From: Centrapalus pauciflorus
Taxonomy: Eukaryota > Streptophyta > Magnoliopsida > Asterales > Asteraceae
Length of the DNA stretch: 64,000 bases
Direction: 5' to 3'
Assembly (NCBI GenBank): GCA_020465985.1
Contig: JAANYP010004398.1
Coordinates: 1-64,000, forward strand
The translations under genes were made by a program, and so were the position numbers. Below are positions 32,814 to 43,900 of this stretch, piece after piece. The stretch's first letter is position 1; each line of letters starts with the position of its first letter. The notes beneath the pieces are model-generated. The model did not search any database. It worked only from the letters and a program-made list of their open reading frames with translations, and had not been told where the DNA came from.

Positions 32814-33453
32814 CGAAAATATATTTTATCTTTTAAAGTTTTATGTATATGTTTGCATCATCAAGTTCCATTCTTTGCTTCCCAAATGATGTTTGTATGA
32901 TTTAGTTGTTTAGTTGAAATTCTATAATGGATTTATTCGGTTTTGTTGAGTTCAATTTTATAGATACTTTCAGATTTTTTTTGGAGTTGTTTTGTTGAGT
33001 TCAATTTTATAGATTCAGTACAAAACAACCTTATAATTTGATATCTTGATGGAAATGAATTAGTCAGTTTCTTGTTAGCTTTGTGGAGGGACAAATTTTA
33101 ATTGTGATTTTGCTTTTAATTTTCGTTTGTTTTGATCTTCTCCATAAATGTTTTGTCTTTACAGTTCGGCTCCAGTCATTTCAGGGAAAACATATGTTTA
33201 TGATTCCTTCTTTAGTCCATACATTTGAAAGCATGAATTAGACATTGATCGTAATTTGTTGAAATTGAGGACCATGGCAGGAGATATTACACTCTTGCAC
33301 TCTTGTACTAGTAGAGAGCTGCAAGTAAGGCATTATGCATCTTATGTTAGTTTGATTAATGTGGGAGTTCTTTTCCCAAAAGTGTTTATTTTGTGGTCCA
33401 ATAATCACTCTTATTAACTTATAGACAACCCCCAAACGCAGGACATAACTTAT
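32814..33453 (+). repeat. HVA22-like segment, copy B, cut by copia-2
   Basis: Second copy of 31641-32254, with small indels. Copia-2 inserted at its right end: copy A continues past the matching point, copy B does not. Confidence 0.82.
33186..33331 (+). pseudogene. HVA22-like exon in copy B, more decayed
   Basis: Same exon as 31995-32127. It keeps TYVYDSFF and DIDRNLL, but has a TGA in place of Ser after SPYI and a small insertion after DITLLH that breaks the frame. The donor region still reads caagtaagg. Confidence 0.68.
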
Positions 33454-34047
33454 TGTTAGTACATCCTGTGTGACGATAGCAGTCTAAGTTTAGATATCAT
33501 TTTGTGTAAGTTGATTTAGTTGATATTAGATATTAACAAGTGTTTGATATATGTTTGAATATGTGTGTTTGATATTGATTGTTTGTATGTTTGAACTTGG
33601 TGTAATGTATTACAAGAAGTTCAAACATAAATTTCAAAGATAAATTTAAACATAAGTTCAAACATAAGCTTGAATGATGAGGTTCGACTTTACGTATAGA
33701 TTCGAATTTGTCTAGGAGGACAAGTTCGAATAAGGCCTTGGGCTAGATTCGAATTTGTCCTAGACAAACTCGAATCTGTCAGTATAATTAAGGGTTAATT
33801 TGATTCATTATTAGACTTTTGCAGAATTTGTCAGACGATTAGCAGAAGGTGATCTCGAACTTGATTGCAATCAGAGAGTTTCGTGAGGAGAGAATCATCG
33901 TGTCGGGGCGTTTTAAGTTGTTCGTCTATCACCGTGGTAGTCTACGTGTTTCGGTGTCCGTGATATATCCGTCAAGCCACTAACAAGAATTCCGCACTCG
34001 TTGGAAGGTGTCGCGTCAAGATAGATCCGTAGAGTTCAAACCTTACA
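33454..34047 (+). repeat. Copia-2 5' LTR, 594 bp
   Basis: Starts tgttagtacatcctgtg and ends aaaccttaca, colinear with 19077-19715. It keeps the stem-loop (33586-33629) and the TATA-like tataatta (33783-33790). Confidence 0.93.
33586..33629 (+). repeat. Stem-loop in the copia-2 LTR
   Basis: Both 13-nt arms are identical to those at 19197-19240, although nearby LTR sequence differs. Confidence 0.85.
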
Positions 34048-34049
34048 AG

Positions 34050-34061
34050 TGGTATCAGAGC
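34050..34061 (+). other. Copia-2 primer-binding site (tRNA-Met)
   Basis: tggtatcagagc, 2 nt after the LTR. Confidence 0.92.
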
Positions 34062-34653
34062 CGTTGGGTGTTCATGGTGTTCTTCGTGTTCACTAGAAAC
34101 ATCTGTGGTTTATTGACGTTTTGGACGGTTAAAATCACATTTTTGGAGGATTTCGAGTTTTTCAAGTAAGATATCCAGAAAATACTTTGCATTAGTACAA
34201 GTTTTTGATCGAAATCAATATTTTTATTCGTAAAAATATTGGTTTAATCTGAAAACTTGAAAAACTCGAAGTATTAGCCGTTTTTCAAACTTGCGGCGCT
34301 CGAACATCAAGGGGGGTATTAGGGTTTACTCAAATTTCGAGTTTGTCAGAAAATACACTCCTTTCGAAGTTCCTTAGGGTTTGATTCGAGTTTGGCCAAT
34401 TAGAATTTGCTCATATTTTGAATTTACTCTAAATCGAATTCAAGATTTCGATTTGAATAGCCTTCGAGTTTGTCATTTTTTTCGAATTTAGTTGGACTTC
34501 AAACTTAATTTCGAATTTATTTCCAAACTAGTTTAAAATTAATTAAATTCGAACATACTCAGGTTCGAAAGAGTTAATTTAAATTAATTTCGAATTAAAT
34601 TAATTAAGTTTTAAATTCAACATTTTTGAAACAATGAACAAAGGTTTATTGAG
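34062..34653 (+). other. Copia-2 leader with a splice-donor-like site
   Basis: Noncoding, rich in ttcgagttt-type words. A strong donor-like caa/gtaaga is at 34167. The first ATG (34634), at the position of the copia-1 Gag start, is out of frame here because of an indel. Confidence 0.7.
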
Positions 34654-37395
34654 ATGGATCACGAGGTCGGAAAAGCAAATTCTCCACCAAAGTTGATGAA
34701 ATTGGAGGATTATTATTGGTGGAAGGATAGGTTTGCCGACTTCGCTAGATTTATTGATATGAGGATGTGGATTTGTATAGACGAGGGATACATTCCACCT
34801 ACGGCAGAGGTTGAAGGACGTCAAAGAGTCTTGTCATACTCAAAGATGAAGGACGATGATAAGAAGCTTTATGAGGCCGAAAACCGGGCATTCGCTATCA
34901 TTAGAATGGCTTTACTTCAAGAGATCTTGCACACTTTCCGCAATCAAAAAACAGCAAAAGAGCTGTGGGATGCTTTGGAGTATAGGTGTGAAGGTAATCC
35001 GAGGGTCAGGAAAAATAGAATGGAAATGCTCAAGCAGCAGTTTGCGGTTTTCAAGGCTTTGAAAAAAGAAAAGCTGGATGAGACCATTACTAGATTATAT
35101 CATCTGCTGACTGAGTTAGACAACCACGATGTGGAGTATAGTGAGACAGAGAAAATTGTGAAAATTCTGGATGCGTTACCAGCCAAATGGGAGATGTATG
35201 TGGCGCTGATAAAGCATGATGAAGACAAGTTCTATACTCTAACTCTGGAAAATGTCATAGGAACGCTGAGGGCCTATCACTTTGAATTGCTGAAGAAGGA
35301 AAGGGATTATGAATAAGTACAGGATCCAGACATGTATTTTGGGAAGTCCAAACCTTCAGGGGCAACTGACGTGAAGACGGCTACAGCATTCTTTTCAGGA
35401 GAAACATCGACTCCGGTTGAATCAGAAGACTCAGTGAGCCGGGCTTTCATAGGGTTTTCTAGACCAGAAGAAAAAGCAAACTCAGGCTACATCTACATCT
35501 CAAGGGTATTCAAAGATGCCGATGAGCGCAAAATCAGCTGAAGACCATCTAAATCTGTTGGCTTCATTTGTGGCTGCCTATGGCAATTGCGTTCAAGGGA
35601 AAATCAACGATCCTGTGCTTTGGGATGAGGATTTTGATCAGGTAGATCCTAATGATCTAGAGGAGATGGATCTGCAATAGCAACTGGCCATGGTAACTCA
35701 GCGAGTTAAAAGGTCCATCAAGAGGACGGGCAGAAATCTTAACGGAAGTAACAATAAGATTGGGTTTGATAAATCCAAAGTTAAGTGTTACAACTGCCAA
35801 GGGCTAGGACACTTCGCTAGAGAATGTCAAATACCGAAAGTAGAGAACTACCAGAACCAGTACCAGAATCAATCTCGAGGGAGATATCTGCCGGGTAGTT
35901 CAAGCAGTCAGGCAAATATAGCTGGTCTGTTAACAAATGTCACATCTAACAGACAGCTTGATGGAACATATGACTGGAGTACGCATCCAGAGTAGAACGC
36001 TAGAGCCTTTATGGCTGAAGTAACCGAGACTGGAAGTGTAGGAGCAGGGGAACAAACAAGGGACATCAATCAGAATGATATCAGTCCAATGTTGGTAGAA
36101 AAGTCAGAAGATCAGACGATTCTGGAGTTCGTCGCACAGATGGCCAATGTGGAGTCTGATCACGCCAAGGTAATTCTGAATTTCTCTATTTTCCGTGATT
36201 TATGTGCTTTGTGTGCTACGTCTAACAATAGATTAAACTTAGTACTAGAATCACATCAAACTATAATTGCTCAGAATAAATCCTTAAAATCAGACAACGC
36301 TAGCCTCTTAGATATAAAGGAAGACCTTAGAAATAAGCTTAAGGCAGATGCACAAGATGTCATAGTTCTAAAAGGCAAGCTGAGTGAGCAGTGTGTTAGA
36401 TTAGAACTAATGTATGAGAATGTTGAGGCATTGACCAAAGAGCTTAAGATCAAAGAAGTAGAGCTAGCCGAATCTAAGGTTAAGGTAGCCGAGGTAAATA
36501 GTAAACTGGAAAAGTTTAGGAACTCATCACTCAACCTAGGGAAAATCTTAGATGCACAGTGTCAGTCTAAGAAACCTGTAGGTCTAGGGTATCATGAGAG
36601 TCCTCCGCCTTTCAATGATAACTATGTATCTCAACCTCAGGAGAAAACTGAAAAACCAGTTGAATCAGAGGAAGCACCTGAACCTGTGTCTGAAATTGTT
36701 AAGGATAAGGAAACTAAAGTGACTAGTAATAATGTCAAGATTAAGAAGGTCAAATTTGTGCCATCCTCTAGTGATAAGCCTGTAGGACAAGCCAAAATTG
36801 ACTTTAATGATCAAGAGGAGGAACCAGTCACTATAGTTGAGACGAAAGAAACTGGCACTAGTGAGACACCTAGGTCAAAGGGCACACATAAAAAGTAGAT
36901 TGACAAAATGTCTTGCTTTAGATGTGATGAAAGGGGACATGTTGCTTCTAGTTGTCTACATAGGAAAGTAGACTCTACACCGAAAACTAGAAAGCCGGAA
37001 CAACATAAACCTTCTACTAGTGTTGCAAGCACAAGTGGTTCTCATAACACCGAGAAAATTGTGCAAGCCACACCAAAATCTGCTGTGAAATAAATACATG
37101 TGTCAGGTCGACCCAAAGAAGTGATTAGGACTAATTCACCAAATAGAGTCACTAATCAATCTAGGTCAGGACCGCAACAAAATTGTAGGAGTACTACACC
37201 TAGCAGAGCTTACACTCCGGTTAGGTCACACACTCCTGTAAGACATCAAACACCAGGTAGAGCTCAGGGATATCAATCGGAAATGCCTTATAATCGAAAC
37301 TATTCAAGAGCTCCACAGCAAATGCCTACACAAAGGCCGAGAGTGAACTTAAATCACTCTGCACCACAACAGGCTCTAAATCAGAAACCCAAGTC
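34654..37395 (+). pseudogene. Copia-2 Gag, broken
   Basis: The protein is colinear with copia-1 Gag. It has the N-terminal Gag domain (MKLEDYYWWKDRF), a first knuckle CYNCQGLGHFAREC (about 35785), coiled-coil stretch (about 36230-36540), GLGYHESPPPF, a second, altered knuckle CFRCDERGHVASSC (about 36914) and the basic Gln/Arg-rich tail. Breaks: TAA 35314, a frameshift between about 35470 and 35520, TAG 35678, TAG 35993, TAG 36896 and TAA 37091. Several are Gln or Trp codons turned to stops. The end of Gag is lost in a deletion at about 37395. Confidence 0.9.
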
Positions 37396-40031
37396 TAGCA
37401 TGTACAGGTGTCCCGATAAAGAGTTTTCAGTTCGAGGACAAGTGTCTACCGTGCAAGAAAGGAAAACAACACAAGAAGGCACACAAGTCCAAGACTCAGA
37501 AATCAATAGCTGCCACGTTCGATTTGTTGCATATGGATCTGTTCGGACCTATCAGCAAAAGGAGCATAGGTGGTAGTTGGTATTGTTTGGTTATTACTGA
37601 TGATTACTCACGATTTTCTTGGGTTTTCTTTTTAGGTACAAAGGACGAGACAGCTGCCAAGCTTATCGGGTTCTTAGACCAAGTGGAAAACTCTTACGGA
37701 ACGAGGGTAAAGCGTATCAGAGTGATAATGGAATGGAATTCAAAAACACGGTTATTGGTGTATATTGCCTATCAAAGGGCATAGTGCATCAATTTAAGGC
37801 ACCATATGAGCCACAACAAAATGGGGTGGCCAAACGGAAAAACAGGGCTTTGATTGAGACGGCAAGGACTATGCTCTCGGATTCAAAGCTTTCTACCACG
37901 TTTTGGGGGGAGGCAGTGAATATCGCGTGTCATGTTTTAAACAGGGTCCTTACTGTCAAATCATTGAACAAAACCTGTTATGAAGTTTTGAATAAAAGGC
38001 CACCTAATTTAACTGGCTTCGAATCATTTGGGGTACCATGTACGTTAATGAAAACAAAACATCAACCTAAGTTTGGTGAAAAGGCTGACGAAGGTTATTT
38101 CCTAGGTTATGTGCCGAACTCACCAAACAAACAGGTTTTTAACAAATCTAATGGTACAGTAGAGATTGTGTATAATATTGATGTAACAAGTTATACACAG
38201 GAACCCCAAACTGGTCCAGAATGGATTTTTTATTATGAAAAATTGTTTGAATCATTTAACATTCCTTCGGATGGAAATGCAGGTACAATCGAACAAGATT
38301 TGTCGTCATTAAATCTGAATGACGAGGGTCATAGTTTTCCGAGGACCACCTTTCCATCAACTTCCGAGCCTACAACAACTGAAGATAGATCTCAAGCAGA
38401 AAATGATTCTGAAATGCCTTCAAACGAAAATCAGACAACAAATTCTAACTCTGAAGACAGTGTCCATGAGGAAGAAAATGTAGAGTCTGAGGTCGTTCCT
38501 CCGTTAGGTGAGATAGGATCAAATTTGGGAGATAATCTTAGGGTTGACGAGATAGAAACATCGAGAATTAATAAGGATCATCTGGTTGAGAGTATCATAG
38601 GAAATCCTAATGCTGGTGTGAGGACTAGGAGTAGTTTGAATAACAACACAGTGTTATTGTCGATGATCAATGACTCCGAGGCCTTTCATACTTGCCTCTA
38701 CTCATGTTTCATTTCGCAAGTAGAGCCGAAGAATGTGCAAATGGCACTAAAAGACAACTCTTGGGTTGAAGCGATGCAGGAAGAACTGTCACAGTTTAGG
38801 AAACTTGAAGTGTGGGAGTTAGTTCCGTTACCGAGAGAAGAAGTTGCAATAGGAACCAAGTGGGTTTTTAAGTGCAATAGAGATGATCGGGTTATAGTGA
38901 CTCGCAACAAAGCAAGGCTTGTGGTAAAGGGTTTCCACCAAGAGGAAGGAATCGATTACAACGAGGTGTTTGTGCCAGTGGCAAGGCTTGAGGCAATCCG
39001 CTTGTTTCTAGCCTTTGCATCCTTCAAAGGATTTAAAGTCTATCAACTTGATGTAAAGAGTGCCTTTCTGTATAGAAAGGTGAAGGAGCTGGTGTACGTT
39101 GAACAACCGCCCGGGTTTACAGATCCAAAGTATCCAGACAGAGTGTATTGTCTTGATAAGGCTCTGTATGGATTGCATCAGGCACCCAGGGCATGGTATG
39201 AGACACTATCAACTCATCTTTTGGACAACGGGTTTGAAAGAGGGAGAATTGATAGTACATTGTTTGTGAAGAGGAAGGGTGAACATTTTATCTTGGTACA
39301 AGTGTACGTGGATGACATCATTTTCCGGTCATCAGACGAGTAGATGTGCAAAGATTTCGAGAAGGTGACGAAGTCAAAGTTCGAGATGAGTGCTATGGGG
39401 GAGTTGAACTTCTTTCTGGGTTTGCAAGTTGAACAGAGGAAGGAGGGTATGTTTATCCATCAGACGAAGTATGCCTACGATATTCTAGATTGCTTCGGGA
39501 TGGAAGGAACAAAGCTGACCGCTCACTTTAGCACTCCGATTCAAGTGAATCACAATCTCGGATCGGGTACAGAAAGTGATACTGATGTGGATCCGACTCT
39601 ATATCGGGCCATGATCGGGTCACTCATGTATTTAAATGCTTCTAGACCTGACATAGCTGATCCAAAAGAGATGCACATGAAAGCTGTGAAGCGGATTCTA
39701 AGATACCTCAAGTCGAAACCGAAGCTGGGACTTTGGTATCACGCAGATGGTGATCTGGAATTGGAGGCATTCACGGATTCAGACTATGGAGGATGCAGCT
39801 TCAATCGCAAGTCAAAAACTGGAGGTTGTCAGTTCCTTGGAGGGAGACTCGTTTCCTGGCAATGCAAGAAATAGACTTCGGTAGTCGTGTCAACGTGCGA
39901 GGATGAATATGTTGCTGCTGGTAGTTGCTGTTCACAGGTTTTGTGGATACAACAACAACTGCGGTTACGGTTTGACTTATACTCATACTCCTATTAGGAT
40001 AGATAACCAGTCAACTATAGCAATAACCAAT
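37396..40031 (+). pseudogene. Copia-2 Pol, part 1: integrase, RT and start of RNase H
   Basis: A deletion of about 640 bp relative to copia-1 removes the Gag end, protease and part of the pre-integrase module; a short unrelated filler lies at about 37396-37417. The integrase core follows (MDLFGPIS, a frameshift near 37715, SDNGMEF). The catalytic Glu codon is AAA, Lys, at 37832-37834. RT keeps YVDDIIF but the next Gly is Arg. TAG 39341 and TAG 39872 break RT-RNase H, and part of RNase H after SRPDI is deleted. Sequence stops at 40031, the target duplication of the inserted element, and resumes at 50113. Confidence 0.9.
40027..40031. other. 5-bp target duplication, left of the copia derivative
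   Basis: ccaat, identical to 50113-50117. Confidence 0.9.
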
Positions 40032-40516
40032 TGTTGGGAATTCGTATCGTTTTTCATAAAAACATAAACATTAATCTTATTAACGCATAAACATTAATTT
40101 ATTAACGCACAGTGGAAGCTTTTAAAAATCACGATTCCGTACACGGATCATCAAGTATACATAAGATAAGTAAACGAGAATGCAATAAAATCCGTACCTT
40201 TGCATTCGATGACAAGAATGCACGAGTGAGATGTTTTCGGTATCCACCGGTGATGACACGATCGAGCGGCGCCAGGTATGCAATCAAGCACACGAAGAAC
40301 GGGGAACAAAACAAAAAAACCCACAACGATTTGTGTTTTTTTTTGTTTCTTGCGGCCGAGAGCCCACACACAGCACAAACACAGTGTGTCTTGTGTTTAG
40401 GTTTTGGTATTCACGTAAACCCACACCGTGGGTTTCTGTTTTGTATGTATATCTTGTCACACACACTTTTCGCATATATCCCTTGCTTATCTTTTTTTTT
40501 TTAATCTCTGTCCGTA

Positions 40517-40609
<93 letters not shown>

Positions 40610-41165
40610 TATTAAGAGTTTTAGTTTTAATCAAACTCTAATATAATAATATAATATATATTTTAATAATTATCTTTATTATTTAAACCTTATATAATTA
40701 TCTCTATAATTATATACCCTTTAAAATAATATTTATCTTTTATACATTATCTAATAATATATAAATGACCAGATAACTATTTATAATTATCTCTTATTTA
40801 TTTGTTCATAATTATCCATCCAATTATCTAATAATAGATGAAAATACTAATTCAAATAAATGCATCTTTTATTTAATATCCAATACTAAATAAAAGACTA
40901 GATAATTATTTAATTATCATCCAATGACAATTAAATCAATACAATATCTAGTATTGCACTTTTAGTCCCCGTACTTTGAGATATAATTAATCATCCATTA
41001 ATTTAATCTCAATGATCATTTCGTGTCATAAACAATATCCAATAACATTTATTCAATAGTTCAATTGCATCTGCTCAGTTGTGCTCATCGGTGTGACCCT
41101 CAAGTATTTTATGAAATCAGCCATGATGCAGTATTAATGTCATCTTTACACACCATATATTAACA
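40032..41165 (-). repeat. Copia-derivative 3' LTR
   Basis: 1,134 bp, nearly identical to 48992-50112 apart from the TA-array length and a short duplication near 40085-40110. Confidence 0.93.
40520..40603. repeat. (TA)n microsatellite in the left LTR
   Basis: About 84 bp of TA. The matching array in the other LTR is about 120 bp. Confidence 0.95.
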
Positions 41166-41176
41166 TACTCCCACTT
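41166..41176 (-). other. Copia-derivative polypurine tract
   Basis: Minus strand AAGTGGGAGTA next to the LTR, the usual copia form. Confidence 0.75.
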
Positions 41177-43139
41177 GTGTAAGACGACATACTGTCCTGC
41201 AGCATGCGCCTAAAGGAGGTCATGGCTAGACACTTTAGGCAACCAATGTCATAAAAACTCTGACTCCCATTCGGGCATTCTTGTTGAAACAGTCTTTCAA
41301 AAAGAAACTTAGGTTAAATCCCATGCATCGCGATATTTCAATGTGAAAGCTAAGCATGGATTAGATCAACCGTAGCAAACACTATTATGTTTCTCGACTC
41401 CCTGATCTCATACTGAACTGAAACAGACAGATTAGAACACATCAGTTCTGTCCGAGCATGGCCATGCATTTCTGTCAGTATCGATCGCCGAGGGGCCCAG
41501 AAATATCTCTTCTTAGTTAAAAGAAGGTGCAAATCCCATCTTGACAATCTAGGCCTCCAACACGACTCCCACTGCAACCAGCCTCGAATCGTTATGATCA
41601 CCCAATTACGGATGACGTTAGGTTAGGCCAAATGTACAGCAGCACCCGCACTAAAGTACGTAGACATCTATCTCAGGTACTAAGGATTACCTTTTTGAGA
41701 CGACTCATGACTATGATCCACAAAGTGCTCTCAATCGGTGGGTCAATCCAATATTTGTTCGCAACAAATACCTGTGAATTTGGTCCAACCTTTGTTATAT
41801 TCATCACCCATGAATATCAACCAAAAACCACAGTAGCCTTTTTATTCTCGTTGTGGTTCCCACGACAACAAGCAGCTATGGGATAATTTTAGAATAACTT
41901 CAAATTTATTATTGGATCTCTAAAACATGCAAAATAGAACGACATTAAAGATATCATGTTGATCACCTTTATCTCAATAAACACAACATGACTTCCATCA
42001 ATTTAATGCTTATCAAATGTAACGGCAACACGATCTATCGAAAAATTAATTTCAGACATGATCTTAGTGGGAGTGTTCTCTAGTTAACTGACTTAACTTC
42101 CATTACCGTTTATCTTTGAAAAATTACACTAGTTTATTATTAAGTTCTTGTAATATTATTCAGAACCATTCTGAATCTCCTTACAAATTTATATCCATTA
42201 TCTTTAGAGGAACTGGTAAATCACTCATAAAGTCACCAGGATTAAAATTTAGGAGCTCTAGCAATTCAGATTAATTGCTACTAGTGATACGTTTAGATGT
42301 TTAGTCTTGAATATGACAGTATGCGGTTTATCTATATCTTAACAAGATATCTTTAATAACATTGTGTTCAAAATTTGTGATATGTATCCATAACCACCAG
42401 AACCTGGTTATCTACAACATTTCGTTGTAGTGTTCCGTCAAGTTTGCCGACGAGTGTTTAAACAAGTCAAAGGCTATTACTTGACTAACCATCACACAAG
42501 TTGTATACATTTCACGTGTAATTTTATAAAATGCGATTACTTCTTGTCTAAACAATCTTGACTTCTCAAGTCTAATTATTTCTGACAAGTGAAGTGAATT
42601 AACCTCCATGTAACTCCTTTACATTTAATTCTGCATTTTATTAGTTTCTATATAATCACAGATGACTATCCAACTCATATAATCTCTTGAACTAACTTTC
42701 AAGAATTAACAAGTTCAATGAAACTGCATTTGAACACGTGAACAATTTACACAACAACATGGTAACTCTTTTTTTATCTGAATACGACTACTAGCTTGTC
42801 CAATCTCCATTGACAAGTTACTATTCAAGCTCCACTTGAATCAATAGTCTATAATCATGGTTTAGTAATCTTAAACAATAGGAATTTCAAGAAATAAATT
42901 TTCAACTCAAAAAATTTCTTTATTTATCCCAAAAATATTTGCAAGAAATTCAACTACAAAGTTGTTCACTACACCATGATAAACTATTGATGACATGAAA
43001 ATAGTGTCCAGCAGAGTATTCTCTAAGATGTCTCTATCCTCCCACTGAGTCTGTCATCTCTTTTCACTTCATTTTAGTAATTACAGACATTATGCATAAA
43101 ACTTTGTTCAATTGGATATCACATATCCAAGAACAATAG
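41177..43139 (-). other. Copia-derivative 3' noncoding region
   Basis: Where pol should be there is AT-rich DNA with no recognisable protein motif on either strand. Short ORFs here look random. Confidence 0.65.
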
Positions 43140-43900
43140 AAGTGACAAATTCAGATACACGAAGTCTCAATGCGGTCAACCTTGACCGTTTCCAAGTACT
43201 TGGGACAATATCCTTTCCCAGTGCCCAATTTCCTAGCACTCAAAGAATATGTCATCCTTGGATTTGACTTCTCTGGTTTTAGGTTTTACCTACTTGTTAG
43301 CTTTAACCTCCGGCTTGGAAACTTACTTTCCCTTCCGTCTCTTTCCCTATCTACTCTCTTTAATCATTCCCTCAGCGGTCTATAGCATCTGATGCAGTCC
43401 ACTGATCATCTTCTTCATGCATGTTGTAACAAATTACAAATTGCTAAAATTCCTTCAATAAGGAATTGAGAATCAGATACGTGGTCATGTCCTGTGTCAT
43501 GGGATACCCTGCTAAGATGATCCAGATAACCTTTCATCTTCAGCAAGTGGGGTCTAACAACTGTTCCTTCTGCCATTCTGCAGGATTTTAGAGCCCTAGT
43601 CGTATATGTTTCTCAGTCCGAGCCTGAGTCTAGAACATATCCTTTAGCCAGCGATACATCTAGTAAGCTGGGACATCCATAAGGTTAGTCCGCAACTAAG
43701 ATGTCATGGTCGCTAGCATTAGACAGGCAACATCGACCGAATCCTCAGAGTGCTTCTTGTGGAGATTTCTCTCCTCAACTGTAGCAGTATCTGCAGGAGC
43801 AGGTCCTGGTGCCCTTTCCAGAACATACGACTTTCACTCTGTACTCATAACATTAGTCAGATCTTATTCCCAGATCAGGAATTGCTTCTTTTGAGCTTTC
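43140..43900 (-). pseudogene. Decayed copia Gag
   Basis: Read on the minus strand with several stops and frameshifts, the segments HSEDSVDVACLMLATMTS, YRWLKDMF, TQARTE, GYPMTQDMTTYLILNSL and CYNMHEEDDQ follow the order of a Ty1/copia Gag domain. Further downstream GHWER and CPKYLETVKVDRIETS match the end of the CCHC knuckle and the linker that leads to protease in many copia elements. After that recognisable similarity ends. The gene cannot make a working Gag. The identification is from memory of the family pattern. Confidence 0.75.

Noticed and set aside
34050..34063. tRNA-like word ggtatcagagccg and its complements
   Set aside because: These are primer-binding sites next to LTRs; no tRNA fold surrounds them.
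40520..40640. ORFs encoding long Ile-Tyr runs on both strands, also at 49440-49597
   Set aside because: They are translations of the TA microsatellites inside LTRs.
41350..42609. Minus-strand ORFs of 65-83 codons in the copia derivative
   Set aside because: No similarity to pol motifs; chance ORFs in decayed noncoding DNA.
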